From assembly GCF_000420305.1 (NCBI RefSeq), contig NZ_ATUR01000007.1:178033-242032 (forward strand): DNA of 64,000 nt, written 5' to 3'. The DNA comes from Novosphingopyxis baekryungensis DSM 16222. Its GTDB lineage: Bacteria > Pseudomonadota > Alphaproteobacteria > Sphingomonadales > Sphingomonadaceae. How positions within the stretch are numbered: the first letter of the stretch is position 1; each line of letters begins with the position of its first letter. The position numbers were made by a program, and so were the translations under genes. Below, in pieces: positions 34,849 through 42,340 of this stretch. The notes beneath the pieces were generated by a model. That model saw only the letters and a program-made list of their open reading frames with translations. It was not told the DNA's origin and searched no databases.

Positions 34849-35736
34849 TCAGTCGTTCGTAAAAAGGGTCGCGGCGTCCATCTCGGTCTGGTTGGACGCG
34901 CCGAGCGCGTCGATCAGCATGGCTGGCCTGCTGCCACGCAAACCCGCCGTCGTCAGAACAGCATCGCGGATATAGGTATAGACGCCCTTCACGCGAAACG
35001 CGCCTAGGGTGGCGCAGTGCGGGGCAATATCTGCGGCAAGCTGCGCATAGCGATCGCTGGCAAGGAATGTTTCGGCGGCCAAACGGTCCTGCCAGGCCAC
35101 CTCCAGCAGCGCAGCATGCTGCCGATCGGGCGACAATTGGTGGTCGACGTCCGGTGCGGCGGGCTGCGGATCGGCATTGTCATAGCGTTCAGGCAGGTGC
35201 AGCCGCACTTTGACGATATCGTCCGAAGCGGCCAAGGCTTCGGCCAGCGCCGTTACCGCATCGCCTATTCCATCGCTGCGCGCGCCGAAATGGACATGCA
35301 GATGATGGCCCAAAGCGGGCCTGTTCGGCACGGCATCGCGCTCCCGGTCCACCAGCGTGCGTGAACCGTTCGGCAGCGCATAGGCAACGTCATGGCCGAT
35401 GAAATTGCGCTCATCCTTGAACAATAACGGGCTGGCGTTTCCGAACATTTCCTGGTCGTCCCGGCTCGCAAAACCGATTTCCACCATCCCGTCCAGCACC
35501 ACCGCCATGGCCGCGACACCGTCCGGCAGGGGCCACAGATTGGCGTCGCGCGCGGCGTCGAAATGATGCTGCACATAATAGCCCAGGCCCGGCAAGCGCG
35601 CGCAAAGCGGCCCATGCACGTCGCGCCAATAGGCATCGAACGCGTCCTGGGGCACACCGCTGCGGCGCGTCAGCGGGGTATAGGTGAGATGACGGATATG
35701 GTCATCGCGTACGGAGAAATCGGGCAGTGGCGGCAT
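34849..35736 (-). CDS. EthD domain-containing protein
   Basis: This 295-residue protein begins with an EthD-like ferredoxin-fold segment: LTYTPLTRRSGVPQDAFDAYWRDVHGPLCARLPGLGYYVQHHF. The FxxYWRDVHGPL pattern is that of EthD proteins. A second, weaker repeat of the fold lies in the C-terminal half (HLHVHFGARSDGIGDAV…LEVAWQD), so it may be a two-domain alpha-beta barrel. EthD proteins assist or carry out reactions on hydrophobic compounds, for example in ether degradation. It lies 43 bases downstream of the PRISE-like SDR gene and is probably co-transcribed with it. Confidence 0.83.
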   Translation of the reverse strand: MPPLPDFSVRDDHIRHLTYTPLTRRSGVPQDAFDAYWRDVHGPLCARLPGLGYYVQHHFDAARDANLWPLPDGVAAMAVVLDGMVEIGFASRDDQEMFGNASPLLFKDERNFIGHDVAYALPNGSRTLVDRERDAVPNRPALGHHLHVHFGARSDGIGDAVTALAEALAASDDIVKVRLHLPERYDNADPQPAAPDVDHQLSPDRQHAALLEVAWQDRLAAETFLASDRYAQLAADIAPHCATLGAFRVKGVYTYIRDAVLTTAGLRGSRPAMLIDALGASNQTEMDAATLFTND

Positions 35737-35779
35737 GGAAGAAATCCCGGTTCGATCGGAGGGTCAGGGTGGCGTGGGA

Positions 35780-36841
35780 TCAGGGGATCAGACGGTCCGC
35801 CCGCAATTGTGCGAACAGTTCGAAGAACGCATCGTCGGTCGGTTTATATCCGGTGAAGCCGAGGCGGCGGCTCTTGGACATGTCGGTCACCACCTCGATC
35901 GGGCGGCCGAGATCGGCGTCGCTGTGCCAAGGCGAAGCAAGCCGACCGAGATCGCTCTCGGCCAGCCCCTCGCGCGCTGCGATGGTGCGCCAGATGTCCG
36001 CATCCCCGGCCATCTGCTGTTCCAGCGGGCGCACCGTGCCGTCGAACGGCACCGCCTCGATCCCGAACCACTCGGCGATGCGGCTCCACATCCACTGCCA
36101 GCGGAAGATGTCGCCATTGACCACGTTGAAATCCTCGTCATGCGCCGCCTCGGTTTCGATCGCCCAGTGCAGATGCTGTGCAAGCAGGCCCGCATCGGTC
36201 ATGTCCGTCAGGCCGGACCATTGCACGGCAGAGCCCGGAAACAGGAACGGCCGGCCCGTTTCGCGGCAGATCGTGGCATACACAGCCAGCGTCGTGCCCA
36301 TGTTCATGGCATTGCCGACCGCCTTGCCGATCACCGTATGCGGGCGGTGAACGCTCCAGCTGAACCCGTCGCGTTCGGCAGCGGAAAACAGTTCATCCTC
36401 CTGCGCATAATAGAAATTCTCCACATCCAGCCGGCCTTGCTCCTCGCGGAACGGCGTCTGCGGCAGCGTGCCTTTGCCATAGGCGTCGAACGGCCCGAGA
36501 TAATGTTTCAGGCCCGTCACCAGCGCCACATGGCGGCGGCCATCGGGGCGGGGCAGGCCGTTCAGCAGATTGCGCACCATCGCGCCGTTGACGCGAATAT
36601 TCTCCGCCTCCGTATCCTGGCGCGCCCATGTGCTGATGATCACAGCGTCCGGATGGATATCGGCAAGCGCCGCAGCGGTGGCGTCTGCATCCTGCAAATC
36701 GGCAGACACCGGCAAGACGCCCTGCTGTCCGGTGGGGTGGCGCGACAGGCCGTGGACCGTCCATCCCGCATCCACCAGCAGTCTTGCTGCCGCACTGCCA
36801 TTGATACCGCTTGCGCCTGCGATCAGGACCGACTTGCTCAT
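35780..36841 (-). CDS. PRISE-like extended SDR (NAD(P)-dependent enone reductase type)
   Basis: This 353-residue extended SDR has GASGINGSAAARLL at the N-terminus. Features of the PRISE group (progesterone 5-beta-reductase/iridoid synthase-like) are TGLKHYLGPFDAYGKG, ENFYYAQEDELF with the catalytic-type Tyr, and HRPHTVIGKAVGNAMN. PRISE enzymes reduce the double bond of enones and enals. Start ATG 36841. The gene is divergent from an HxlR regulator that probably controls it. Together with the EthD and GST genes it suggests handling of reactive carbonyl or xenobiotic compounds. Confidence 0.88.
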   Translation of the reverse strand: MSKSVLIAGASGINGSAAARLLVDAGWTVHGLSRHPTGQQGVLPVSADLQDADATAAALADIHPDAVIISTWARQDTEAENIRVNGAMVRNLLNGLPRPDGRRHVALVTGLKHYLGPFDAYGKGTLPQTPFREEQGRLDVENFYYAQEDELFSAAERDGFSWSVHRPHTVIGKAVGNAMNMGTTLAVYATICRETGRPFLFPGSAVQWSGLTDMTDAGLLAQHLHWAIETEAAHDEDFNVVNGDIFRWQWMWSRIAEWFGIEAVPFDGTVRPLEQQMAGDADIWRTIAAREGLAESDLGRLASPWHSDADLGRPIEVVTDMSKSRRLGFTGYKPTDDAFFELFAQLRADRLIP

Positions 36842-36943
36842 GATTGTCTCCGTCAGAATATGTTCGACTCTTAGCTAGTCATGGGATCGCAGCGGTTCTA
36901 GACGGCACCGATTGGGAACGTAGGCACCAAAGGGTAACCATCT

Positions 36944-37324
36944 ATGCAGCCGGGATCGCGTGAGGAAGACTGGCAGGAGGATTGCGCGCCGCGCCGTGTG
37001 CTGGCGCTGTTTTCCACCAAATGGACCAGCATGGTGCTCCATAGCCTCCATGTCCTGCATGACGGTACGGCGCGGCCCGGCGTCCTGCAGCGCAGCCTGC
37101 CCGGTATCTCGAAGAAAATGCTGACGCAGACGCTCCGGGAGATGGAGCATAGCGGGCTGGTGACCCGCCATGTGCAAAGCGCCGTTCCGCCTGCGGTCGA
37201 CTATCGTCTGACGCCGCTGGGGCTGCGCCTCGTCGAGCCGATCGAGATGCTGTACGCTTGGGCGCGCGACAATGCCGATGCGCTGGATGCACTCGGCAGC
37301 CGCCCCACCGCGCGCCGGCCTTAG
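36944..37324 (+). CDS. HxlR-family transcriptional regulator
   Basis: This 126-residue winged-helix regulator has the HxlR core: LALFSTKWTSMVLHSL, LPGISKKMLTQTLREMEHSGLV and the wing PAVDYRLTPLG. Cys14 (DWQEDCAPRR) lies at the usual position of the N-terminal Cys that senses diamide, quinones or aldehydes in YodB/HypR-type members. It is divergent from the PRISE-like gene with 102 bases between. That gap has two GGCACC copies (36904-36909 and 36923-36928), 19 bases apart, which may be part of an operator. Confidence 0.9.
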   Translation: MQPGSREEDWQEDCAPRRVLALFSTKWTSMVLHSLHVLHDGTARPGVLQRSLPGISKKMLTQTLREMEHSGLVTRHVQSAVPPAVDYRLTPLGLRLVEPIEMLYAWARDNADALDALGSRPTARRP

Positions 37325-37440
37325 GCCCGCAACAGGCCTCAGGTCATATACGGGTTCGCTGTCAGCACGCCGGACGGGCGGCTGTTGCGCCAGGTTGTGA
37401 AGGCTTTCAGGGAGCCAACCTAATATAGCGCCGCAAGCGT

Positions 37441-38856
37441 TCAGTTGCTCCAGCGTTCCAGCTTGCGATAGACGGTCGACGGGCTCAGCTCCAGCGCGCG
37501 GGCGGCCTTGCTGACATTGCCGCCATGGCGCGCAATCGCCTGATCGATGGCCAGTTTTTCAATGTCTTCCATGGTCATGCCTGCCAGATCGAGCATGGGC
37601 AAAGGCCCAGGCTGGGCCGCAAGTCTGTCCGGACCGTTCGGCGCGGCGGCCATGCCATCGGCGGTGTGGGGCGGCTGCATGGCCGCGGCGGGGAAGCGAG
37701 TGGGCGCCTGGCTTAGTTCAACCGCCTCGCCGGAGCCGGTCACGATCGCGCGGCGGATCGCGTTCTGCAATTCGCGCACATTGCCCGGCCAGTCATGCGC
37801 TGCGACATAAGTCAGGCTTTCGGGCGACAGATGCAGTGCTTCATGGCCTTCTTCGCGGCCGATCTTGCGCACCAGTTCTTCGGCAATCAGGCGAACATCG
37901 CCGCCACGCGCACGCAGGGGCGGCAGGCTGATCGGGATGACGTTGAGACGATAATAGAGATCCTCGCGAAAGCGCCCTGCCATCACTTCCTGCGCCGGAT
38001 CCCGGTTGGTGGCGCAAACGATGCGCACATCGACCGGCTCGGCCTTGGGCGAACCGACGCGCTGGATCATCGCGGTCTGCAGGAAACGCAGCAGCTTCAC
38101 CTGCAGCTTGAGATCCATCTCGCAGATCTCATCCAGAAACAAGGTGCCGCCGTCCGCGGCCTTGGCGGCGCCGATCCGGTTCTCCACGGCGCCGGTAAAC
38201 GCGCCTTTGACATGGCCAAACAGCTCGCTTTCGAGCAGATTTTCCGGAATCGCCCCGCAATTGATCGCCACGAACGGCTTGCTGCGGCGCCGGCCCGCCG
38301 CATGGATCGCTTCTGCGGTGACTTCCTTGCCGGTGCCGCTTTCGCCGGTGATAAAGATGGTCGCCTTGGAATCGGCGACATTCTCGATCGTGCGATACAC
38401 GTCTCGCATGACCGGGGACTGGCCGATAAAGCCGTGAAAACCGGCGGCCTTTGCAGCCTTCTTTTCAGGCTCGGCGGCGTTCTGTGCGGGCTTGTGGTCA
38501 TGCGCATTGCGCACCGTGGTCAGCAGGCGTGTGCCCGAAACCGGTTTTACCAAAAAATCATAGGCACCCAGCCGCATAGCGGAAATCGCACGCGTGAGCG
38601 ATCCGTCGGAGGTGATGACGACGAACGTGGTCGCTCCGCGCATGTCCGGCGGCGTCTCCAGCAGCGACAGGCCGTTGCCGTCCGGCAACTGCAGATCGAG
38701 CAATGCGACGTCGAACGTCCCTTCGGCCAGCGCCTGTTCGGCTTCGGCGATCGTTTCCGCCACCGAGACCTCGTAGCCGACCTCCTCCAGCTGCGCGGCA
38801 TAGCCGAGCGCCAGCGACGCGCTGTCTTCGATGATGAGGACGCGTCCTTCAGGCAT
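37441..38856 (-). CDS. Sigma-54-dependent response regulator (NtrC family)
   Basis: This 471-residue protein has three domains. The receiver (1-120) has phosphoacceptor Asp54 (ALLDLQLPDGNG). The AAA+ domain (about 143-370) has Walker A GESGTGKE (171-178) and the GAFTGA loop (218-223) that contacts sigma-54. The C-terminal Fis-type helix-turn-helix reads HGGNVSKAARALELSPSTVYRK. It is therefore an activator of sigma-54 promoters. Its start overlaps the stop of the H-NOX gene by one base. Two sigma-54 promoter matches flank the region upstream of the pair, so it probably activates both its own operon and the polysaccharide operon. LuxO and PrsR are comparable EPS regulators. Confidence 0.95.
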   Translation of the reverse strand: MPEGRVLIIEDSASLALGYAAQLEEVGYEVSVAETIAEAEQALAEGTFDVALLDLQLPDGNGLSLLETPPDMRGATTFVVITSDGSLTRAISAMRLGAYDFLVKPVSGTRLLTTVRNAHDHKPAQNAAEPEKKAAKAAGFHGFIGQSPVMRDVYRTIENVADSKATIFITGESGTGKEVTAEAIHAAGRRRSKPFVAINCGAIPENLLESELFGHVKGAFTGAVENRIGAAKAADGGTLFLDEICEMDLKLQVKLLRFLQTAMIQRVGSPKAEPVDVRIVCATNRDPAQEVMAGRFREDLYYRLNVIPISLPPLRARGGDVRLIAEELVRKIGREEGHEALHLSPESLTYVAAHDWPGNVRELQNAIRRAIVTGSGEAVELSQAPTRFPAAAMQPPHTADGMAAAPNGPDRLAAQPGPLPMLDLAGMTMEDIEKLAIDQAIARHGGNVSKAARALELSPSTVYRKLERWSN

Positions 38857-39389
38857 CAGGCAATCCGGAACCGGGCGATGTTGCCGCGCGGTTCGCTGAA
38901 CAGCCAGCTGATCGTGCGATCATCGCCAAAATGCCGCATCGCACCGCTGATCAGCCCATAGGCAATGCGGGCGAACGGGCGGTGCGAACTATAGTCGACC
39001 ACGAAAGCGTCCTGCCCATCGGCACGATATTCCACCTTCGGGGTCACCGCATCGGGATACAGAATGCGCACCTCCTCATGAATATGGTCCTCGATATGCG
39101 CCATCAGGCCGTCGGCCGAGGCATAGGCGGAAATCATGCCTGGATAGAGAACGGTGAAGCGCTCGAAAAGAAAGGCGCCGAATTGCTCGCACAGAAGATC
39201 GGCGTCCTGCCCGGTGATGGTGGCGGCTTGCGTCACGATCTTGACCGCTTCTTCCCACGGATATTGCCCGATCCGGGAAAAGACACCCCCGCCTTCGAGG
39301 CCGGCCGCGGCGAGCACTTTCTCCGTGAAGGCCGGTCCACCCGCCTGATCGAGAAACCCCAGCAGCTCCACATAGATAATGCCTTTCAT
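38856..39389 (-). CDS. H-NOX (haem NO-binding) domain protein
   Basis: This 177-residue stand-alone H-NOX protein binds b-type haem and senses NO or oxygen in the cytoplasm. The family core is visible: MKGIIYVELLGFL at the start, proximal haem ligand His104 (DHIHEEV), the Pro 13 residues later (AVTPK), and the YxSxR haem-propionate motif as Tyr133-Ser135-Arg137. Bacterial H-NOX proteins usually control a histidine kinase or diguanylate cyclase encoded beside them. Here the overlapping neighbour is a sigma-54 response regulator, and two kinase-like genes lie at 49441-54238. A sigma-54 promoter lies upstream (39433-39447). Confidence 0.92.
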   Translation of the reverse strand: MKGIIYVELLGFLDQAGGPAFTEKVLAAAGLEGGGVFSRIGQYPWEEAVKIVTQAATITGQDADLLCEQFGAFLFERFTVLYPGMISAYASADGLMAHIEDHIHEEVRILYPDAVTPKVEYRADGQDAFVVDYSSHRPFARIAYGLISGAMRHFGDDRTISWLFSEPRGNIARFRIA

Positions 39390-39432
39390 AGTCGTCGCCC
39401 TTTTCGTTCGATCTGCATGCGGGACAGGTGCA

Positions 39433-39447
39433 GCAATTTTCGTGCCG
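39433..39447 (-). promoter_or_regulatory. Sigma-54 (-24/-12) promoter for the H-NOX/regulator pair
   Basis: Read on the minus strand, the site is CGGCACGAAAATTGC. Against the consensus TGGCACG-N4-TTGC only the first base differs, and the GG and GC elements have the canonical 12-base offset. It lies 44 bases before the H-NOX start codon, leaving room for a leader of about 30 bases. Confidence 0.75.
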
Positions 39448-39498
39448 AACTCATCAGGGCGGGGCGGTGCAAGGATATCGTAAAACTTCGTCCCAAGA

Positions 39499-39539
39499 TG
39501 CGAAAATCTGTCGCAGTTTGCAAAAGGTCAGTATGCAAA
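39499..39539. promoter_or_regulatory. Two dyads, candidate activator-binding sites between divergent sigma-54 promoters
   Basis: TGCGA-N7-TCGCA occupies 39499-39515, and TTTGCA-N11-TGCAAA occupies 39517-39539. Both lie between the two sigma-54 promoters, at 50-110 bases from each, the usual place for enhancer sites of NtrC-family activators. Which protein binds them is an inference. Confidence 0.5.
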
Positions 39540-39597
39540 TTGCGAATCGGAACGTAGCCCTTGGCGGTAAAGCTTGTGTTTACGCCTCTGCACTAAC

Positions 39598-39613
39598 TTG
39601 GCACGAACCTTGT
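39598..39613 (+). promoter_or_regulatory. Sigma-54 (-24/-12) promoter for the polysaccharide operon
   Basis: TTGGCACGAACCTTGT matches YTGGCACG-N4-TTGC except for the final C to T. The GG (39600-39601) and -12 G (39612) have the correct 12-base offset. The expected start of transcription near 39624 is about 24 bases before the ATG at 39648, and the GAGGGAG ribosome-binding site (39634-39640) lies in that leader. Confidence 0.8.
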
Positions 39614-39647
39614 TGTTCACCTCCCGAGTATGTTGAGGGAGTTCCAG

Positions 39648-40895
39648 ATGAAATACGCTTTGCGTCGTCCGATATTGCTATGCGTCGCTGCATCTATGCT
39701 GTCGGCAGGATGCGTATCCGGGCCAGCGCCTGCCAATGACATGGCTTCCGCCTATGCGCCGGGGCAGGTGGCCTGGCAGGGGAGCGGGCAGCCGCGCGGC
39801 GACTGGATTGCAGCGACGCCGGCGGCGCGTGGTGCGCCGACCTGCGACTGGACCGTCCCGCGCGAACTCGCCAATTATCGCCAGGCTTCCCCCGGCGAAT
39901 TTATCGACCGCACCGCGCCGCTCGCGCCGGGCGATCGCTTGCAGATATCCCTGATGGGCGACGATGATGTCATCTCGGGCGTCTATGTGCTCGATAGCGA
40001 TGGCAGCCTGGCGCTGCGCGGTGTCGGGCGCATAAGCGCCAAAGGGCTGTCGCCGGAGACGCTGGCCCCCATCCTGCGCCAACGCCTGGTCGCCGCTGGC
40101 CTGGCCCGGCCGTTGCGCAACGCCGTCACGGTGTCGCTGATCGAGGCGTCCGGCGTTTCCGTGGCGGTGTCCGGCGCTGTTTTCGATCCCGGCGCCGTGC
40201 GGGCCGGGGAAAGAGCATCGGATAGCCGCATCGGCCTGAAAGAGGGCCAGGCGAGCGGCGACGACAATGTGACACGGACGGTGTCCGGCGCGATCCGCGC
40301 CGCCGGCGGCGTGCGGCCCGATGCGGACGTTCAGCGGATCTATCTGCTGCGAGACGGGGCGTACGCGCAGCTCGACATGTCGGGCTTCATCCATGGCTGG
40401 ACCAGCCGCGACATTGCGTTGGCCTCCGGCGACCGTGTCATCGTGCCCAGCCGTTCCTGCTTCGATGCCGATCTGGTCCGGCCCTCTGCGCTGACGCCGC
40501 CCGGCATCCGCGTCTATATGTCCAATCTGACGCGCAGCGCGAACAACAATGCCGGTGCCGCGATCGGCGAAAAAACGACCTCGCTGCCCTATGGCACGCG
40601 CTTGTTGCAGGGGCTGGTCGCCGCCAATTGCGTGGGCGGTTCCTACATGCAGTCGGACCGGCGCGCCGTGCTGATCTCGCGCAATCGGCTGAATGGCCGC
40701 AGCGTCGTCATCGAGCGCGATATCGAAAAGCTGGTGCGGGAGGCGCACCGCGATTCGCTCGACCCGTTCCTGATGCCGGGCGATGCGATCGCTTGCTACG
40801 ACAGCCGCTGGACCAATCTGCGCGAGGCGATCGGCATGGTGTCCGAAGCGGTCAGCACCGCCACACCGGCGATCCTGCTCGACGGTGCGCTATAA
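39648..40895 (+). CDS. Polysaccharide export outer-membrane lipoprotein (Wza family)
   Basis: This 415-residue lipoprotein has lipobox LSAGC (Cys22). A polysaccharide biosynthesis/export domain follows (TAPLAPGDRLQISLMGDDDVISGVYVLDSDGSLALRGVG, about 90-170), then SLBB-type beta-grasp segments (VAVSGAVFDPGAVRAG, RDIALASGDRVIVPSR) and a C-terminal region. Wza-type proteins form the outer-membrane channel for capsule or exopolysaccharide. An ATG at 39630 is in frame, but 39648 is chosen because GAGGGAG is correctly placed and the signal peptide starts there. It is the first gene after a sigma-54 promoter and overlaps the Wzz-like gene by one base (TAATG). Confidence 0.92.
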   Translation: MKYALRRPILLCVAASMLSAGCVSGPAPANDMASAYAPGQVAWQGSGQPRGDWIAATPAARGAPTCDWTVPRELANYRQASPGEFIDRTAPLAPGDRLQISLMGDDDVISGVYVLDSDGSLALRGVGRISAKGLSPETLAPILRQRLVAAGLARPLRNAVTVSLIEASGVSVAVSGAVFDPGAVRAGERASDSRIGLKEGQASGDDNVTRTVSGAIRAAGGVRPDADVQRIYLLRDGAYAQLDMSGFIHGWTSRDIALASGDRVIVPSRSCFDADLVRPSALTPPGIRVYMSNLTRSANNNAGAAIGEKTTSLPYGTRLLQGLVAANCVGGSYMQSDRRAVLISRNRLNGRSVVIERDIEKLVREAHRDSLDPFLMPGDAIACYDSRWTNLREAIGMVSEAVSTATPAILLDGAL

Positions 40896-42340
40896 TGTCT
40901 TTCGAGCCGCCCGTAATGGCCTTCGAGCCGCCCTTGGCGAAAGGGAAAGAGCGGCGCATGCTGGACCGGGTCTGGCTGTTCATTCGGGACGGGCTGCCGT
41001 CGGTTGGCCGCTACCGCCGCTATATCATGGCGCTCGCGCTGCCTTTGGCCGCGATCTGGGCGATCACCATCGCCTATCTGATATTCGCGCCGGACCGCTA
41101 TGACAGCCGCATGACCCTGATCCTGCCAGGCGCGGGCGTGGGGGGGTCGCTTAATTTGGAATCGATCGGCCAGGCATCGAGCAGCACGTCCTCGGCTTTT
41201 TCCAGCCCGACGCTTTCACCGACGGAAAATTACAAGCGGTTGATCGCATCGGACGTGGTGCTGCGCAGCGCCGCCAAGCGGACGGGCATGGAGGAGGACG
41301 CGTTTCCGGCGCCGACGGTCAAACTCATCGATCAGACCAATCTGATCGAGGTTACCATAGCAGCGCCCACACCGCGCGAAGCGCGCGATCGCATGACGGC
41401 CCTGCAGAACGCCTTTCTCGCCTCGCTAAACGATCTGCGACACGACGAATCCAGCAAGCGCGAAAATGCGGACGCCGCGCGCATCGCCGAACTGGAAAAG
41501 AAGGTGGACGAGGCGCAAAAGGCGCTGCTCGACTTTCAGGCGGAAACGGGTTTGGTGTCGCTCGACCAGTTTGCGGGCCGGCTCTCCGCCCTGGACCAGC
41601 TGAAAGCGAGCGAGCGCGACCGGCGTGTTGCCCTTGCAGAGAGCCAGGGCGCGGCGGGCCGGCTGGCAGCGACGCTGGATATCAGTTTGCCGCAGGCGCG
41701 CATGGCCATGCAGCTGAAGGCCGATCCCGCATTCCGCGAGCTGCTGGGCCGCTATGCCAGGACAGCCGCCGACTTTGCCGAGCGCGGCGCGACGCTGGGC
41801 ACCAACCATCCGGTGATCGAGGAACTGGGCGTGGAGCGCGCCGATCTGCGTGCGGCGCTCGCCAGCCGGGGACGGCAATTGACCGGCATGAGTGGCAATG
41901 GCGTCCTGATGCTGGCCGATATGGCGGTATCGGACACCCGCGAAAGCCTGTTCGCCAGTCTGACCGAGCGTGATGCCAGCCGCGCCGGCAATGGTCTTGC
42001 GCTGGCCGAACTGCGCCGGCAGATCGTCCGGCAATCGGCCAATTCCGAAAAGCAGGTGACGCAGGCGGCCGAGCTGGCCGAGCATGTGCGCGATCTGCGC
42101 GTGGCCGAGGCGGTGTTCAGTTCCGCGCTGGCGCGGCTCGATACCAACAAATCGGATCCGTTCGCTTCCTATCCGCTGGTTCAGACGCTCGAAGCGCCGT
42201 CCCTCCCTCGCTCGCGGTCCTCACCCCAGCCGGTGATCGCCCTCGCCGGAGCGGTCGGGGCCAGCCTGTTCACCCTGATTGGATTTCTGCTTCTGTGGCT
42301 TCGCCAACCCATCATCCGCAAACTCCTGCCGAAAAGCTGA
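40895..42340 (+). CDS. Wzz-domain polysaccharide co-polymerase (GumC-like, no kinase domain)
   Basis: This 481-residue inner-membrane protein has helix 1 (about 43-66), a Wzz-type periplasmic region, a long coiled coil (about 180-230, rich in ARIAELEKKVDEAQKALLDF), and helix 2 near the C-terminus (about 452-472, LAGAVGASLFTLIGFLLLW). It ends there, with no fused tyrosine-kinase domain. Such proteins set chain length and bridge the polymerase to the Wza-like channel. It overlaps the previous stop codon by one base and the following polymerase gene by 46 bases, so translation is coupled. A separate BY-kinase was not found in the window. Confidence 0.88.
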   Translation: MSFEPPVMAFEPPLAKGKERRMLDRVWLFIRDGLPSVGRYRRYIMALALPLAAIWAITIAYLIFAPDRYDSRMTLILPGAGVGGSLNLESIGQASSSTSSAFSSPTLSPTENYKRLIASDVVLRSAAKRTGMEEDAFPAPTVKLIDQTNLIEVTIAAPTPREARDRMTALQNAFLASLNDLRHDESSKRENADAARIAELEKKVDEAQKALLDFQAETGLVSLDQFAGRLSALDQLKASERDRRVALAESQGAAGRLAATLDISLPQARMAMQLKADPAFRELLGRYARTAADFAERGATLGTNHPVIEELGVERADLRAALASRGRQLTGMSGNGVLMLADMAVSDTRESLFASLTERDASRAGNGLALAELRRQIVRQSANSEKQVTQAAELAEHVRDLRVAEAVFSSALARLDTNKSDPFASYPLVQTLEAPSLPRSRSSPQPVIALAGAVGASLFTLIGFLLLWLRQPIIRKLLPKS

